Shown here one piece after another: positions 1-5,284 of a stretch of 5,321 nt of DNA. The stretch is from Candidatus Heimdallarchaeota archaeon. GTDB lineage: Archaea; Asgardarchaeota; Heimdallarchaeia; JABLTI01. The stretch is from NCBI GenBank assembly GCA_030667035.1, contig DAOUWQ010000142.1, forward strand, positions 1 through 5,321. Reading direction: 5' to 3'. Below the pieces are notes generated by a model. That model had not been told where the DNA came from. It did not search any database and saw only the letters and a program-made list of their open reading frames with translations. Positions within the stretch are counted from its first letter, which is position 1. Every line of letters begins with the position of its first letter. Position numbers and translations under genes: made by a program.

Positions 1-28
1 TCTTAACTTTTATTGAGATTTTAATAGA

Positions 29-2302
29 TTAAAGTGAAGCTGAAATAATACCAATCAACACAACAAAATCCTTAACAGGCAACTCATCAACTTTTTTGCT
101 TTGTGAGATTTTTTGCCCTTGTATTTTACAAAAGTTAGCAAAATTGTATAAATCAGCTGGCATCTGCTGTACTTCACCTTTCAAAGTATCAATAACTGAG
201 TTGAAAATTTGAGCGGATTCGCCAGCATATTTACTTGCAGCAGCGAAGAATTTTTCAGCCTTTACTCTCTCTTTAATTCGAGCATATTCTTGAGCCTGAA
301 CTACGGCTTGGCATGATTTGAAAAATAACATTGAAGCCTTTGTATGTTCTCTTTTCTTTAAGATATATTCCCAGTCAATTAAATCATTTGAAATGGTAGG
401 ATATTTTTGATTGTGATCTACAAGATTATTGTAGTGCGAGGTTAGTCTTTCCCAAATGGTTATCATTGAATCGAACATTGCACCATGATTTTCGATAATT
501 AGAACAGCAATATCACGAGGGATTTTTGTTAAATCCATTGTACGTAAAATATCTGGAAGTGTTCGTAAGAGATAGCGAGCAAAGAAATATTGATTTCCCG
601 TTTGCAAAATTGTTGTTTCTTTCAAATGACTTTGAATAAACGTTCGACTAAACTCTCTTTCTATAAATTCTTTAAGTTCAACCATAACTTTTCCTTTTGA
701 AATATTATCGAATGACTCTTTTGCACTTAAATGACTTTTAACGAGCGAGGTCAACGCTTTTGTAGCGTTTTTCTCTTTTAATCCTTTCAATCTAAATGAT
801 TCACTATTAACGATACTCAGCATTGATTTGCTTTTTGCAATCAATGTTTTTCTATCTTTAACAAAGGATGGCATTAAGAGTACTGAAATTAATATTTCTT
901 GTATCTTCTCAGGTTCTTTCGCACAGAAGGAGTTCTTTATTTCAATGTCTTTTTTGTCATCATCCCAGTCTAAATGCAAGAAAGAACGGCCAATATTATC
1001 AATTCGGCCTTTGAATATTAAGCCAAGTCTTTTGAAACCTTTTTTAATTTCTTTCTGAATACGCTCAAATGTTAAAGTTTCATGTTTACTTAGAATTTTC
1101 AAATTCTCCAAAACAAACCCAACGGTATTTAAAAATGCAGATTGACTGTAGAATTCAATATTAGCTAAAGGAGCCTCAGATAAAGAAGTTAAGCTCTCTA
1201 ATCGGGTTTTCAATTCTTTTTTGGTTAATTTTTGAGATGAAATTTCTATTATAGAACATGATAATGCTAAAAGAGTTGTGAATAATTCTGTGAACTCAAG
1301 ATTTGATTCAATTTGATAAACAATATCCGAAGAAGATGTTGATTCTACAGAAACTTGTTTTAACTCAGCAAGACTATCATTGAAGTACTTATTAGCTAGC
1401 ATAAAATAATCATATGCCTGTTGATGAGTGCCAGAAATTAAGGTATTTATTGCTAATTCAAGAAAATGTTCTCCACGAGCAAGCAAAGACTGTCCTTTAC
1501 ATAATGCAATCTCAAAATCAATGGTCATCAATAATCCAGGATCAATGGGATTTTTTACTAAAATATCGCGTGCTTCAGTAAAATAGCTCTCTGCTTTTGA
1601 GAAAAGACAATATCGAAGAATCTGATCATCCCACCAAAATTCTTCTTTTGCAATTGTGAGAATTTTTGTGTAGTGATCTTTGTATAATGTCCCTCTATAT
1701 CGAAGATTCTTTATTTTTCTCTCGAGTAGAAACTCTTTGTGCTCGTTATTCTTACTTTTTTCAAAGGAGGCTAATTGTTCACTGATATTTGAATCAAAAT
1801 TAATTTTACCAATATTTACAAATATCTTTAGGAATTCTTCATCGAACATTAGTTCTTTACCTAAACTGAACAAAATAAGATCCGAAAGCTCTTGTGCTTG
1901 TTTAGCGTATTCTTTAATCAAAGAAGGGTCTTTAGGACCATCACATATACCCTCAATGATAGTTTCGTAGTAGAGTAATGAAAGTGCCCTAGCAAAAAAC
2001 TCGAGCAGAATTGATTGATCTCGAGATTTTGTAACTACTTCAAGTGCCTTGGGGTTTTTTCGAAGGGATTTGATATTATCCATTAAAGTTTCTTGATATT
2101 CATAGCGTTCTAATCGAGATGCAGTAGCAATTTGACTTAAGGAAGAAGCACAACTTTTTGCAAAAACAAGCCAAATCTTGCTTAACTTTTCCATCTTGGC
2201 TCCTTCTAAGGAAGTAAGAATATCTTTTCGTAAAGCATCAAAGTCCACCAAACGATCAAAAAGTTGGTCATTTAGAACATCGAACAATTCAGATTTTGAC
2301 AT
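29..2302 (-). CDS. Large all-helical protein of unknown function (about 757 aa), possible TPR-like solenoid
   Basis: I do not recognise this protein. The frame is open for more than 2.2 kb and complete, ending in TAA at 31-29. I chose the ATG at 2302-2300 (MSKSELFDVL). A GTG at 2326 would add eight residues (MIVPGKNC), but these look like leader sequence, and the stretch contains GGGG (2315-2312) about 9 nt before the ATG as a weak ribosome site. The product is rich in Leu, Lys, Glu and Ser, with few Gly or Pro, and looks helical throughout. It has no signal peptide, no clear membrane segment and no nucleotide-binding or catalytic motif that I can see. Three stretches resemble TPR-type helices with Ala/aromatic spacing: about residues 232-246 (KAESYFTEARDIL), 297-314 (AYDYFMLANKYFNDS) and 680-697 (KAEKFFAAASKYAGES). 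A protein-binding scaffold is a guess from this pattern. It is transcribed divergently from the kinase gene at 2520. Confidence 0.85.
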   Translation of the reverse strand: MSKSELFDVLNDQLFDRLVDFDALRKDILTSLEGAKMEKLSKIWLVFAKSCASSLSQIATASRLERYEYQETLMDNIKSLRKNPKALEVVTKSRDQSILLEFFARALSLLYYETIIEGICDGPKDPSLIKEYAKQAQELSDLILFSLGKELMFDEEFLKIFVNIGKINFDSNISEQLASFEKSKNNEHKEFLLERKIKNLRYRGTLYKDHYTKILTIAKEEFWWDDQILRYCLFSKAESYFTEARDILVKNPIDPGLLMTIDFEIALCKGQSLLARGEHFLELAINTLISGTHQQAYDYFMLANKYFNDSLAELKQVSVESTSSSDIVYQIESNLEFTELFTTLLALSCSIIEISSQKLTKKELKTRLESLTSLSEAPLANIEFYSQSAFLNTVGFVLENLKILSKHETLTFERIQKEIKKGFKRLGLIFKGRIDNIGRSFLHLDWDDDKKDIEIKNSFCAKEPEKIQEILISVLLMPSFVKDRKTLIAKSKSMLSIVNSESFRLKGLKEKNATKALTSLVKSHLSAKESFDNISKGKVMVELKEFIEREFSRTFIQSHLKETTILQTGNQYFFARYLLRTLPDILRTMDLTKIPRDIAVLIIENHGAMFDSMITIWERLTSHYNNLVDHNQKYPTISNDLIDWEYILKKREHTKASMLFFKSCQAVVQAQEYARIKERVKAEKFFAAASKYAGESAQIFNSVIDTLKGEVQQMPADLYNFANFCKIQGQKISQSKKVDELPVKDFVVLIGIISASL

Positions 2303-2364
2303 GCAATTTTTCCCCGGCACAATCACTTATTTGATTCATCTAATTACTATACGTTAAACTTTAT

Positions 2365-2376
2365 CTAATTAAATAG
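2365..2376 (-). promoter_or_regulatory. Candidate TATA box for the large helical gene
   Basis: Read on the minus strand, this is CTATTTAATTAG, a good archaeal TATA-like element about 69 nt before the ATG at 2302. It would give a leader of about 40 nt. A second, weaker TATA-like stretch (TTTAACGTATAGT) lies nearer, at 2358-2346, and could be the real box. The DNA is AT-rich, so neither is secure. Confidence 0.3.
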
Positions 2377-2388
2377 TTCCCAAGAGGC

Positions 2389-2420
2389 AAATGGTTTTGT
2401 GGTCAATAATTTAACCATTT
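2389..2420. repeat. Imperfect inverted repeat in the divergent intergenic region
   Basis: AAATGGTT at 2389-2396 is the exact reverse complement of AACCATTT at 2413-2420, separated by 16 nt. The match extends outward by GC/GC (2387-2388 against 2423-2424) if two extra T residues (2421-2422) are bulged. It sits between two divergent genes, where a regulator-binding operator would be expected. No cognate regulator is visible in the window. Confidence 0.4.
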
Positions 2421-2480
2421 TTGCGTTTCTTTTAATAGTGTTCTTTTAAATCATAATAAACTAGATTAAACAAAGAGATT

Positions 2481-2489
2481 ATTTAATAT
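2481..2489 (+). promoter_or_regulatory. Candidate TATA box for the kinase gene
   Basis: ATTTAATAT is centred about 35 nt before the ATG at 2520. At the usual archaeal distance of about 26 nt, transcription would begin near 2511 and leave a leader of only about 9 nt. An alternative TTTTAAAT lies further upstream at about 2444-2451. Confidence 0.35.
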
Positions 2490-2519
2490 CATTCTTGAGT
2501 AAAATTGGTGCCTTGTCCA

Positions 2520-3515
2520 ATGAAATCAGAAATTGAGAATTTATTTTCAGATGAAATATTAAAGCAAGCTGTCAATCTTTTTGAATTAGAGAAAGATAAA
2601 ACAATGAAAATAGATTCATTTGAAAGTTTCATTTTTGATAGTGTTTGGAAAGGGTTGCCATGTATTTTGAGAATAACACATAGTACACACAGAAATATAG
2701 AACAAATAAAGGGAGAACTTGATTGGATAAATTATTTAGCAGAAAAAAATGCTCCTGTTTGTCAAGCGTATCCTTCATCAAATGGTAATTATGTGGAAAA
2801 AATCAAGCAACAAGAGTCATCATATTTTTTAGCAGCTATTTTCCAAAAAGCCAAAGGATTATTTTTGAATAAAAATAAGCATCTACTTACTGATTCTCTA
2901 ATTATGGAATGGGGAAAATTGGTTGGAAAACTTCACAGGTTAACCAAAGAATATTTACCAGCAATTAAAGAAAGCAAGAGACCTGTGTGGAGTGATTACA
3001 TACCTAAAATTGAAGAATATCTCAATGAAGAACCAGTTGCACTAAAAAGAGCAAAAGAAATCATAAAGACAATTAGATCTTTACCCAAAGATAGAGATTC
3101 ATATGGTTTAATTCATTATGATATTCATCAGGCAAATTTTCTGATTAACAATGGGGAAATTACTCTCTTTGATTTTGATGATTCTGAATATAATTGGTTT
3201 GTTGCAGATATTGCTGTAATTCTATTCACTGCTTTATGGGCGAAATTGAATGGTGAAAAAAGCAGAGATGAATTCATCAGTGATTTTTTGATCAAGTTTT
3301 TGAAAGGATACAAACAAGAAAACGAACTTAGTAATTGGTGGGTAAACAAAATATCTGAATTTCTTAGAATGAGACACATCCTACTTTACGCAGTAATTAT
3401 TAGAGAACGTAAACTGAATCCAACAGAATGGTCAAAGAAATTGATTGAAGAATGGAAACCAATGATAGAGAATAATATTCCATTTGTAACTCTAAAACTC
3501 AGAAAAATACCTTAA
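2520..3515 (+). CDS. APH/SrkA-like phosphotransferase (kinase fold), 331 aa
   Basis: This is a predicted cytoplasmic ATP-dependent phosphotransferase of the aminoglycoside phosphotransferase / RdoA(SrkA)-type kinase superfamily. The catalytic loop reads HYDIHQANF, with H199, catalytic D201 and N206. It is followed by LFDFDD, with metal-binding D218, and then the family-typical continuation NWFVADIA. The N-lobe has a beta-3 strand CILRITH, where Arg51 occupies the place usually held by the ATP-contacting Lys, followed by an alpha-C-like GELDW with Glu66. Length fits the family. I chose ATG 2520; upstream TTG 2505 would add only MVPCP. The strings ILRITHS, ELDWINYLA and DFDDSEYNWF resemble, from memory, bacterial (Bacillota-type) phosphotransferases of this family, so transfer from bacteria is possible. 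The substrate (sugar, amino alcohol, antibiotic or protein) cannot be read from the sequence. The next gene (3610) lies 94 nt downstream with its own promoter. Confidence 0.88.
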   Translation: MKSEIENLFSDEILKQAVNLFELEKDKTMKIDSFESFIFDSVWKGLPCILRITHSTHRNIEQIKGELDWINYLAEKNAPVCQAYPSSNGNYVEKIKQQESSYFLAAIFQKAKGLFLNKNKHLLTDSLIMEWGKLVGKLHRLTKEYLPAIKESKRPVWSDYIPKIEEYLNEEPVALKRAKEIIKTIRSLPKDRDSYGLIHYDIHQANFLINNGEITLFDFDDSEYNWFVADIAVILFTALWAKLNGEKSRDEFISDFLIKFLKGYKQENELSNWWVNKISEFLRMRHILLYAVIIRERKLNPTEWSKKLIEEWKPMIENNIPFVTLKLRKIP

Positions 3516-3578
3516 AATGCGTGTTAATTATGGAAATAGAAGAAATTTTTGGGAATCTTTTATTTATTATCATTGAAA

Positions 3579-3589
3579 TTCTATATTAC
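3579..3589 (+). promoter_or_regulatory. TATA box with adjacent BRE-like element, predicting a leaderless mRNA
   Basis: TTCTATATTAC is centred about 25 nt before the ATG at 3610, directly preceded by a purine-rich TGAAAT that could serve as the TFB recognition element. At the normal archaeal TATA-to-start distance, transcription would begin at or within a nucleotide or two of the ATG. Confidence 0.45.
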
Positions 3590-3609
3590 AGAAAGCTGGT
3601 TGATATAAA

Positions 3610-3792
3610 ATGTCCAAGAAAACAGAAGTCCCAAAAACAATCAAAGTTGGGAATGAAAGATTTTCATTAATTAGTAAAGGAATGACCAAAAAAGAAGCGG
3701 AAAAGAAAGCCGAATGGCATCGATATAAGGGAAAGAAAGTACGTACCAAACAGTACAGAGATAAATACTACAACTATTCAAAGAGTAAATGA
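3610..3792 (+). CDS. Small, highly basic protein of 60 aa, unknown function
   Basis: I cannot name this protein. It is complete, from ATG to TGA, and strongly basic: more than a third of its residues are Lys or Arg. Its arrangement suggests a compact beta-alpha-beta mini-domain: a strand (TIKVGNERFSLISKG, residues 10-24), a helix (TKKEAEKKAEWHRYKG, 26-41), then a strand (KKVRTKQYRDKYYNYSK, 42-58). The GMTKKEAEKKAEWHRYKGKKVR pattern, where a helix begins with Thr-Lys and is followed by a basic strand, is a recurrent layout of small archaeal proteins and may bind nucleic acid, but that is inference. It has no Cys-based zinc site, signal peptide or membrane segment. A GGTTGAT at 3599-3605 is only a weak Shine-Dalgarno. 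The closely spaced TATA box at 3579-3589 argues for leaderless translation. Confidence 0.7.
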   Translation: MSKKTEVPKTIKVGNERFSLISKGMTKKEAEKKAEWHRYKGKKVRTKQYRDKYYNYSKSK

Positions 3793-3990
3793 TTCAAATA
3801 TTGAAACGGATGAAAATAGGAAGAGCATTTTAGTACTTTATTCAATGAAATTCATCTGAAAAAACTTTATTTATGCTAATTTTACTAATAATTAGAGGTT
3901 TTAAACTAAGGATAGTATTTTGTAATTCAAATATAGCTAAAAATCAAATTTGCAGTAGTACATCAATAAACACAATACAATAATTACATT

Positions 3991-4024
3991 CGCAAACTTG
4001 AAGTGAAATACAAACGCTAACTTG
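3991..4024 (+). repeat. Direct repeat CGCWAACTTG upstream of the surface-protein gene
   Basis: CGCAAACTTG (3991-4000) and CGCTAACTTG (4015-4024) match at 9 of 10 positions with a 24-nt period. A further GCAAAC occurs at 4026-4031. They lie 38-71 nt before the ATG at 4062, in an otherwise featureless non-coding stretch (3793-4061), and could be regulator sites or part of the mRNA leader. Confidence 0.35.
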
Positions 4025-4050
4025 TGCAAACCTAATCTCATAACAATACT

Positions 4051-4057
4051 GGAGGGT
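4051..4057 (+). promoter_or_regulatory. Strong Shine-Dalgarno for the surface-protein gene
   Basis: GGAGGGT ends 4 nt before the ATG at 4062 (GGAGG core to ATG is 6 nt). It is the best ribosome-binding site in the window and fixes the start of this gene. It shows that this genome uses leadered, Shine-Dalgarno-dependent initiation alongside genes with very short predicted leaders. Confidence 0.75.
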
Positions 4058-4061
4058 ACTA

Positions 4062-4697
4062 ATGAGAAAAAAAACTATGATTGGTATTTTTGGAATAGTA
4101 ATTTGTTTGATGATAATACAGATTTCGCCTATTAGAGGAGCAAATTTTAAACGTAATGACCCATCGGGAGACGTAGCATATTATACAGATCATACAAAAG
4201 CTAGTTCGGGTTTGAATATTTATCCTGAAATTGATATTGAATCTTTTGAGATCGAAGGAGAAGCAATAACAATTACTTTCGGTGCAGCACCAATAGCCGA
4301 TGAGAATCATTTAGTTAAATTTTCAGTTTTTTGGGTTGGAGATGATCCACTCGGCAACTGGACAAAAGGTCGATGGAGTGGTTTAGAAAACTATGTGACT
4401 ACTAGAATTGAAAATAGCACAGGTGGAATGATAGCTGAGAATTCTCTAACAATTGATCCAGCAGGATTAACATTGGTTATTCCTATACCGAATAGTTCAA
4501 TGATTCCTAATATATTGGATCCAAGGGCGATATATTTATTCACTTATTATTATGTGAATCAGGAGGATGGTGAATCTTATCAAGATGATATAACGTATGT
4601 TACAGGTAATTTTCCGGGTTTCACTTTTTGGATTACAATGGCAGGAATATCCACAATAGCAGTAATGGGATTAATAATTAAAAGGAAGAAAAACTAA
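4062..4697 (+). CDS. Exported surface protein with C-terminal FPGF-transmembrane-basic tail, 211 aa
   Basis: This is a predicted secreted protein anchored at the cell surface. Residues 1-26 form a signal peptide: basic MRKK, hydrophobic core to about residue 21, then SPIRGA. The ectodomain (about 27-182) is rich in beta-forming residues. It begins with NDPSGD (32-37) and contains YPEIDIE (54-60), a layout seen in DOMON- or carbohydrate-binding-like domains of archaeal surface proteins; that assignment is tentative. Three N-glycosylation sequons are present (N99-W-T, N118-S-T, N144-S-S). The C-terminus has FPGF (184-187), a hydrophobic helix (about 188-206) and KRKKN. This is the tripartite plan of PGF-CTERM-like sorting signals, which archaeosortases process in some archaea. 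There are no Cys residues in the mature region and no enzyme motif. The start is fixed by GGAGGGT at 4051. The gene stands alone, with a T-run terminator after it. Confidence 0.85.
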   Translation: MRKKTMIGIFGIVICLMIIQISPIRGANFKRNDPSGDVAYYTDHTKASSGLNIYPEIDIESFEIEGEAITITFGAAPIADENHLVKFSVFWVGDDPLGNWTKGRWSGLENYVTTRIENSTGGMIAENSLTIDPAGLTLVIPIPNSSMIPNILDPRAIYLFTYYYVNQEDGESYQDDITYVTGNFPGFTFWITMAGISTIAVMGLIIKRKKN

Positions 4698-4719
4698 CCT
4701 TCTAATTATTCTTCTATCC

Positions 4720-4726
4720 TTTTTTT
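4720..4726 (+). terminator. Oligo-T terminator after the surface-protein gene
   Basis: Seven consecutive T residues lie 23 nt after the stop codon at 4697, within a pyrimidine-rich stretch and without a stable hairpin. This is the usual form of archaeal intrinsic termination. Confidence 0.5.
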
Positions 4727-4758
4727 CGGTATGCAAAAGAAAAATAAACAGAACAGCA

Positions 4759-4767
4759 TATTTAAAA
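4759..4767 (+). promoter_or_regulatory. TATA box of the tRNA gene
   Basis: TATTTAAAA is centred about 33 nt before the first base of the tRNA (4796). It predicts a start near 4789 and a 5' leader of about 7 nt to be removed by RNase P. Spacing and sequence fit an archaeal tRNA promoter well. Confidence 0.6.
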
Positions 4768-4795
4768 AGAGAAAGCTCAGAAAATAAAACAATAC

Positions 4796-4903
4796 GGGCG
4801 TGTAGCTCAGCTAGGTAGAGCTCTTGGCTTTTAACTAAGAGGCCGCGTGAGAATCAGGGTTGTGATCCCAGTTCCGCGAATTCAAATCGCGTCACGCCCG
4901 CCA
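4796..4903 (+). tRNA. tRNA-Lys(UUU), interrupted by a 31-nt intron in the T-arm, CCA encoded
   Basis: It decodes AAA/AAG lysine codons. The acceptor stem GGGCGTG (4796-4802) pairs perfectly with CACGCCC (4893-4899), followed by discriminator G4900 and encoded CCA (4901-4903). The D-stem is GCTC/GAGC (4805-4808, 4818-4821) with loop AGCTAGGTA. The anticodon stem CTTGG/CTAAG (4823-4827, 4835-4839) encloses the 7-nt loop CTTTTAA, with anticodon TTT at 4830-4832; no intron sits here. The variable loop is AGGCC (4840-4844). The T-stem only forms when GCGTG (4845-4849) pairs with CGCGT (4888-4892), closing a standard TTCAAAT loop (4881-4887), which requires removal of 4850-4880. The mature tRNA is then 77 nt. 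The T-stem has two G-U pairs (49-65 and 52-62) but keeps the invariant G53-C61. It is flanked by a TATA box and an oligo-T terminator. Confidence 0.93.
4850..4880 (+). other. Noncanonical tRNA intron between positions 53 and 54 (T-stem/T-loop border)
   Basis: This 31-nt segment is inferred to be cut out by the archaeal tRNA splicing endonuclease. A relaxed bulge-helix-bulge can be drawn: central 4-bp helix CGCG (4844-4847) with CGCG (4875-4878); 5' bulge TGA (4848-4850); 3' bulge AAT (4879-4881). The inner helix is GAAT (4851-4854) with GTTC (4871-4874), then GGG (4857-4859) with CCC (4867-4869), and a 7-nt terminal loop. Cutting between the second and third bulge bases gives exactly G4849 | A4850 and A4880 | T4881, the same junctions needed for a correct T-arm. 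The outer helix is missing, so the motif is of the relaxed HBh' type. Junctions cannot slide, because the flanking bases differ. Confidence 0.85.
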
Positions 4904-4916
4904 TTTTTTATTTTTT
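4904..4916 (+). terminator. Oligo-T terminator of the tRNA gene
   Basis: Two runs of six T residues (4904-4909, 4911-4916) directly follow the encoded CCA. This is typical of archaeal tRNA genes. Confidence 0.6.
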
Positions 4917-4966
4917 GGATAACTTTAATTATTGCTCATTTTTATTACATCTAGAGGTAAATTTTC

Positions 4967-5197
4967 ATGAGTACTTTTGAGAAAGAAATCAGTGAAATAG
5001 AGGAAGAAATTCTTGATGAGACTAATACTGCAACACATAAAGAACGATTTAATATTTTTCGTCGCAATTTCACTAATCATGCACTTGGTGTGAGAATATT
5101 AGTAGGAATTCTTGTTATAAGCAGTATCATTCAAACAGGCTTGTTGATTGCGATTTTAATTCTATTAAATGATATTCTTACTCAGTTGTTGATTTAA
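4967..5197 (+). CDS. Small single-pass membrane protein of 76 aa, unknown function
   Basis: I do not recognise a family. The N-terminal third is acidic and likely helical (FEKEISEIEEEILDE, residues 4-18). A short basic segment (KERFNIFRRNF, 25-35) follows. Then comes a long hydrophobic stretch (about 42-76) that could form one membrane helix (about 43-67) with a hydrophobic C-terminal tail. The basic cluster just before the helix predicts a cytoplasmic N-terminus by the positive-inside rule. ATG 4967 is supported by AGAGGT at 4953-4958, 8 nt upstream. A TATA-like CTTTAATTA at about 4923-4931 could start a short-leader transcript. The gene begins 63 nt after the tRNA and is followed by a T-rich tract, so it is probably its own transcription unit. 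There are no catalytic residues, so a small regulator or membrane-complex subunit is plausible but unproven. Confidence 0.72.
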   Translation: MSTFEKEISEIEEEILDETNTATHKERFNIFRRNFTNHALGVRILVGILVISSIIQTGLLIAILILLNDILTQLLI

Positions 5198-5220
5198 TTT
5201 TCTTTATTTTTCTTTTTTTT
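5198..5220 (+). terminator. T-rich terminator tract after the small membrane protein
   Basis: Immediately after the stop codon at 5195-5197 there is a pyrimidine tract of nearly all T, ending in eight T residues (5213-5220). It is consistent with archaeal oligo-T termination. Confidence 0.5.
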
Positions 5221-5269
5221 GAAAGGAAATATGATATTTAAGTCATTCACTGATTAAATTGTAACTGAA

Positions 5270-5284
5270 ATAGATGAAATCTAT
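5270..5284. repeat. Short perfect inverted repeat ATAGAT-GAA-ATCTAT
   Basis: Two 6-bp arms (5270-5275, 5279-5284) are separated by 3 nt in the non-coding end of the window, just before an AT-rich TATA-like stretch (5282-5291). It may belong to the promoter region of a gene beyond the window, but it is short enough to be chance. Confidence 0.2.

Noticed and set aside
828..1970. Plus-strand open frames at 828-1058 and 1680-1970
   Set aside because: They lie entirely inside the 757-residue minus-strand gene, have no ribosome site, and give low-complexity Ser/Phe/Leu-rich products typical of antisense shadows.
2303..2326. GTG start at 2326 for the large minus-strand gene
   Set aside because: The eight added residues look like untranslated leader, including the GGGG ribosome-site candidate. 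The ATG at 2302 is preferred, though the choice is not certain.
2505..2519. TTG start at 2505 for the kinase gene
   Set aside because: It adds only MVPCP before an ATG that fits the family's usual N-terminus and the predicted transcription start near 2511.
3128..4310. Minus-strand open frames at 3128-3379 and 4059-4310
   Set aside because: Both are antisense to well-supported genes (kinase and surface protein). The second gives a Cys/Tyr/Asn-rich product that simply mirrors the coding strand.
4875..4891. Reading the T-arm as CGCG-AATTCAAAT-CGCG with no intron at this point
   Set aside because: It gives a 4-bp stem with a 9-nt loop, loses the conserved G53-C61 pair next to TTCAAAT, and leaves over 30 unexplained nt between the anticodon stem and the T-arm. 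The 53/54 intron explains every base.
4796..5197. tRNA gene as an integration site for a mobile element
   Set aside because: No repeat of the tRNA 3' end, integrase or other mobile-element gene is seen in the window.
5231..5257. Eight-codon frame ATG...TAA (MIFKSFTD) after GAAAGG
   Set aside because: It is too short, has only a weak ribosome site, and shows no further support.
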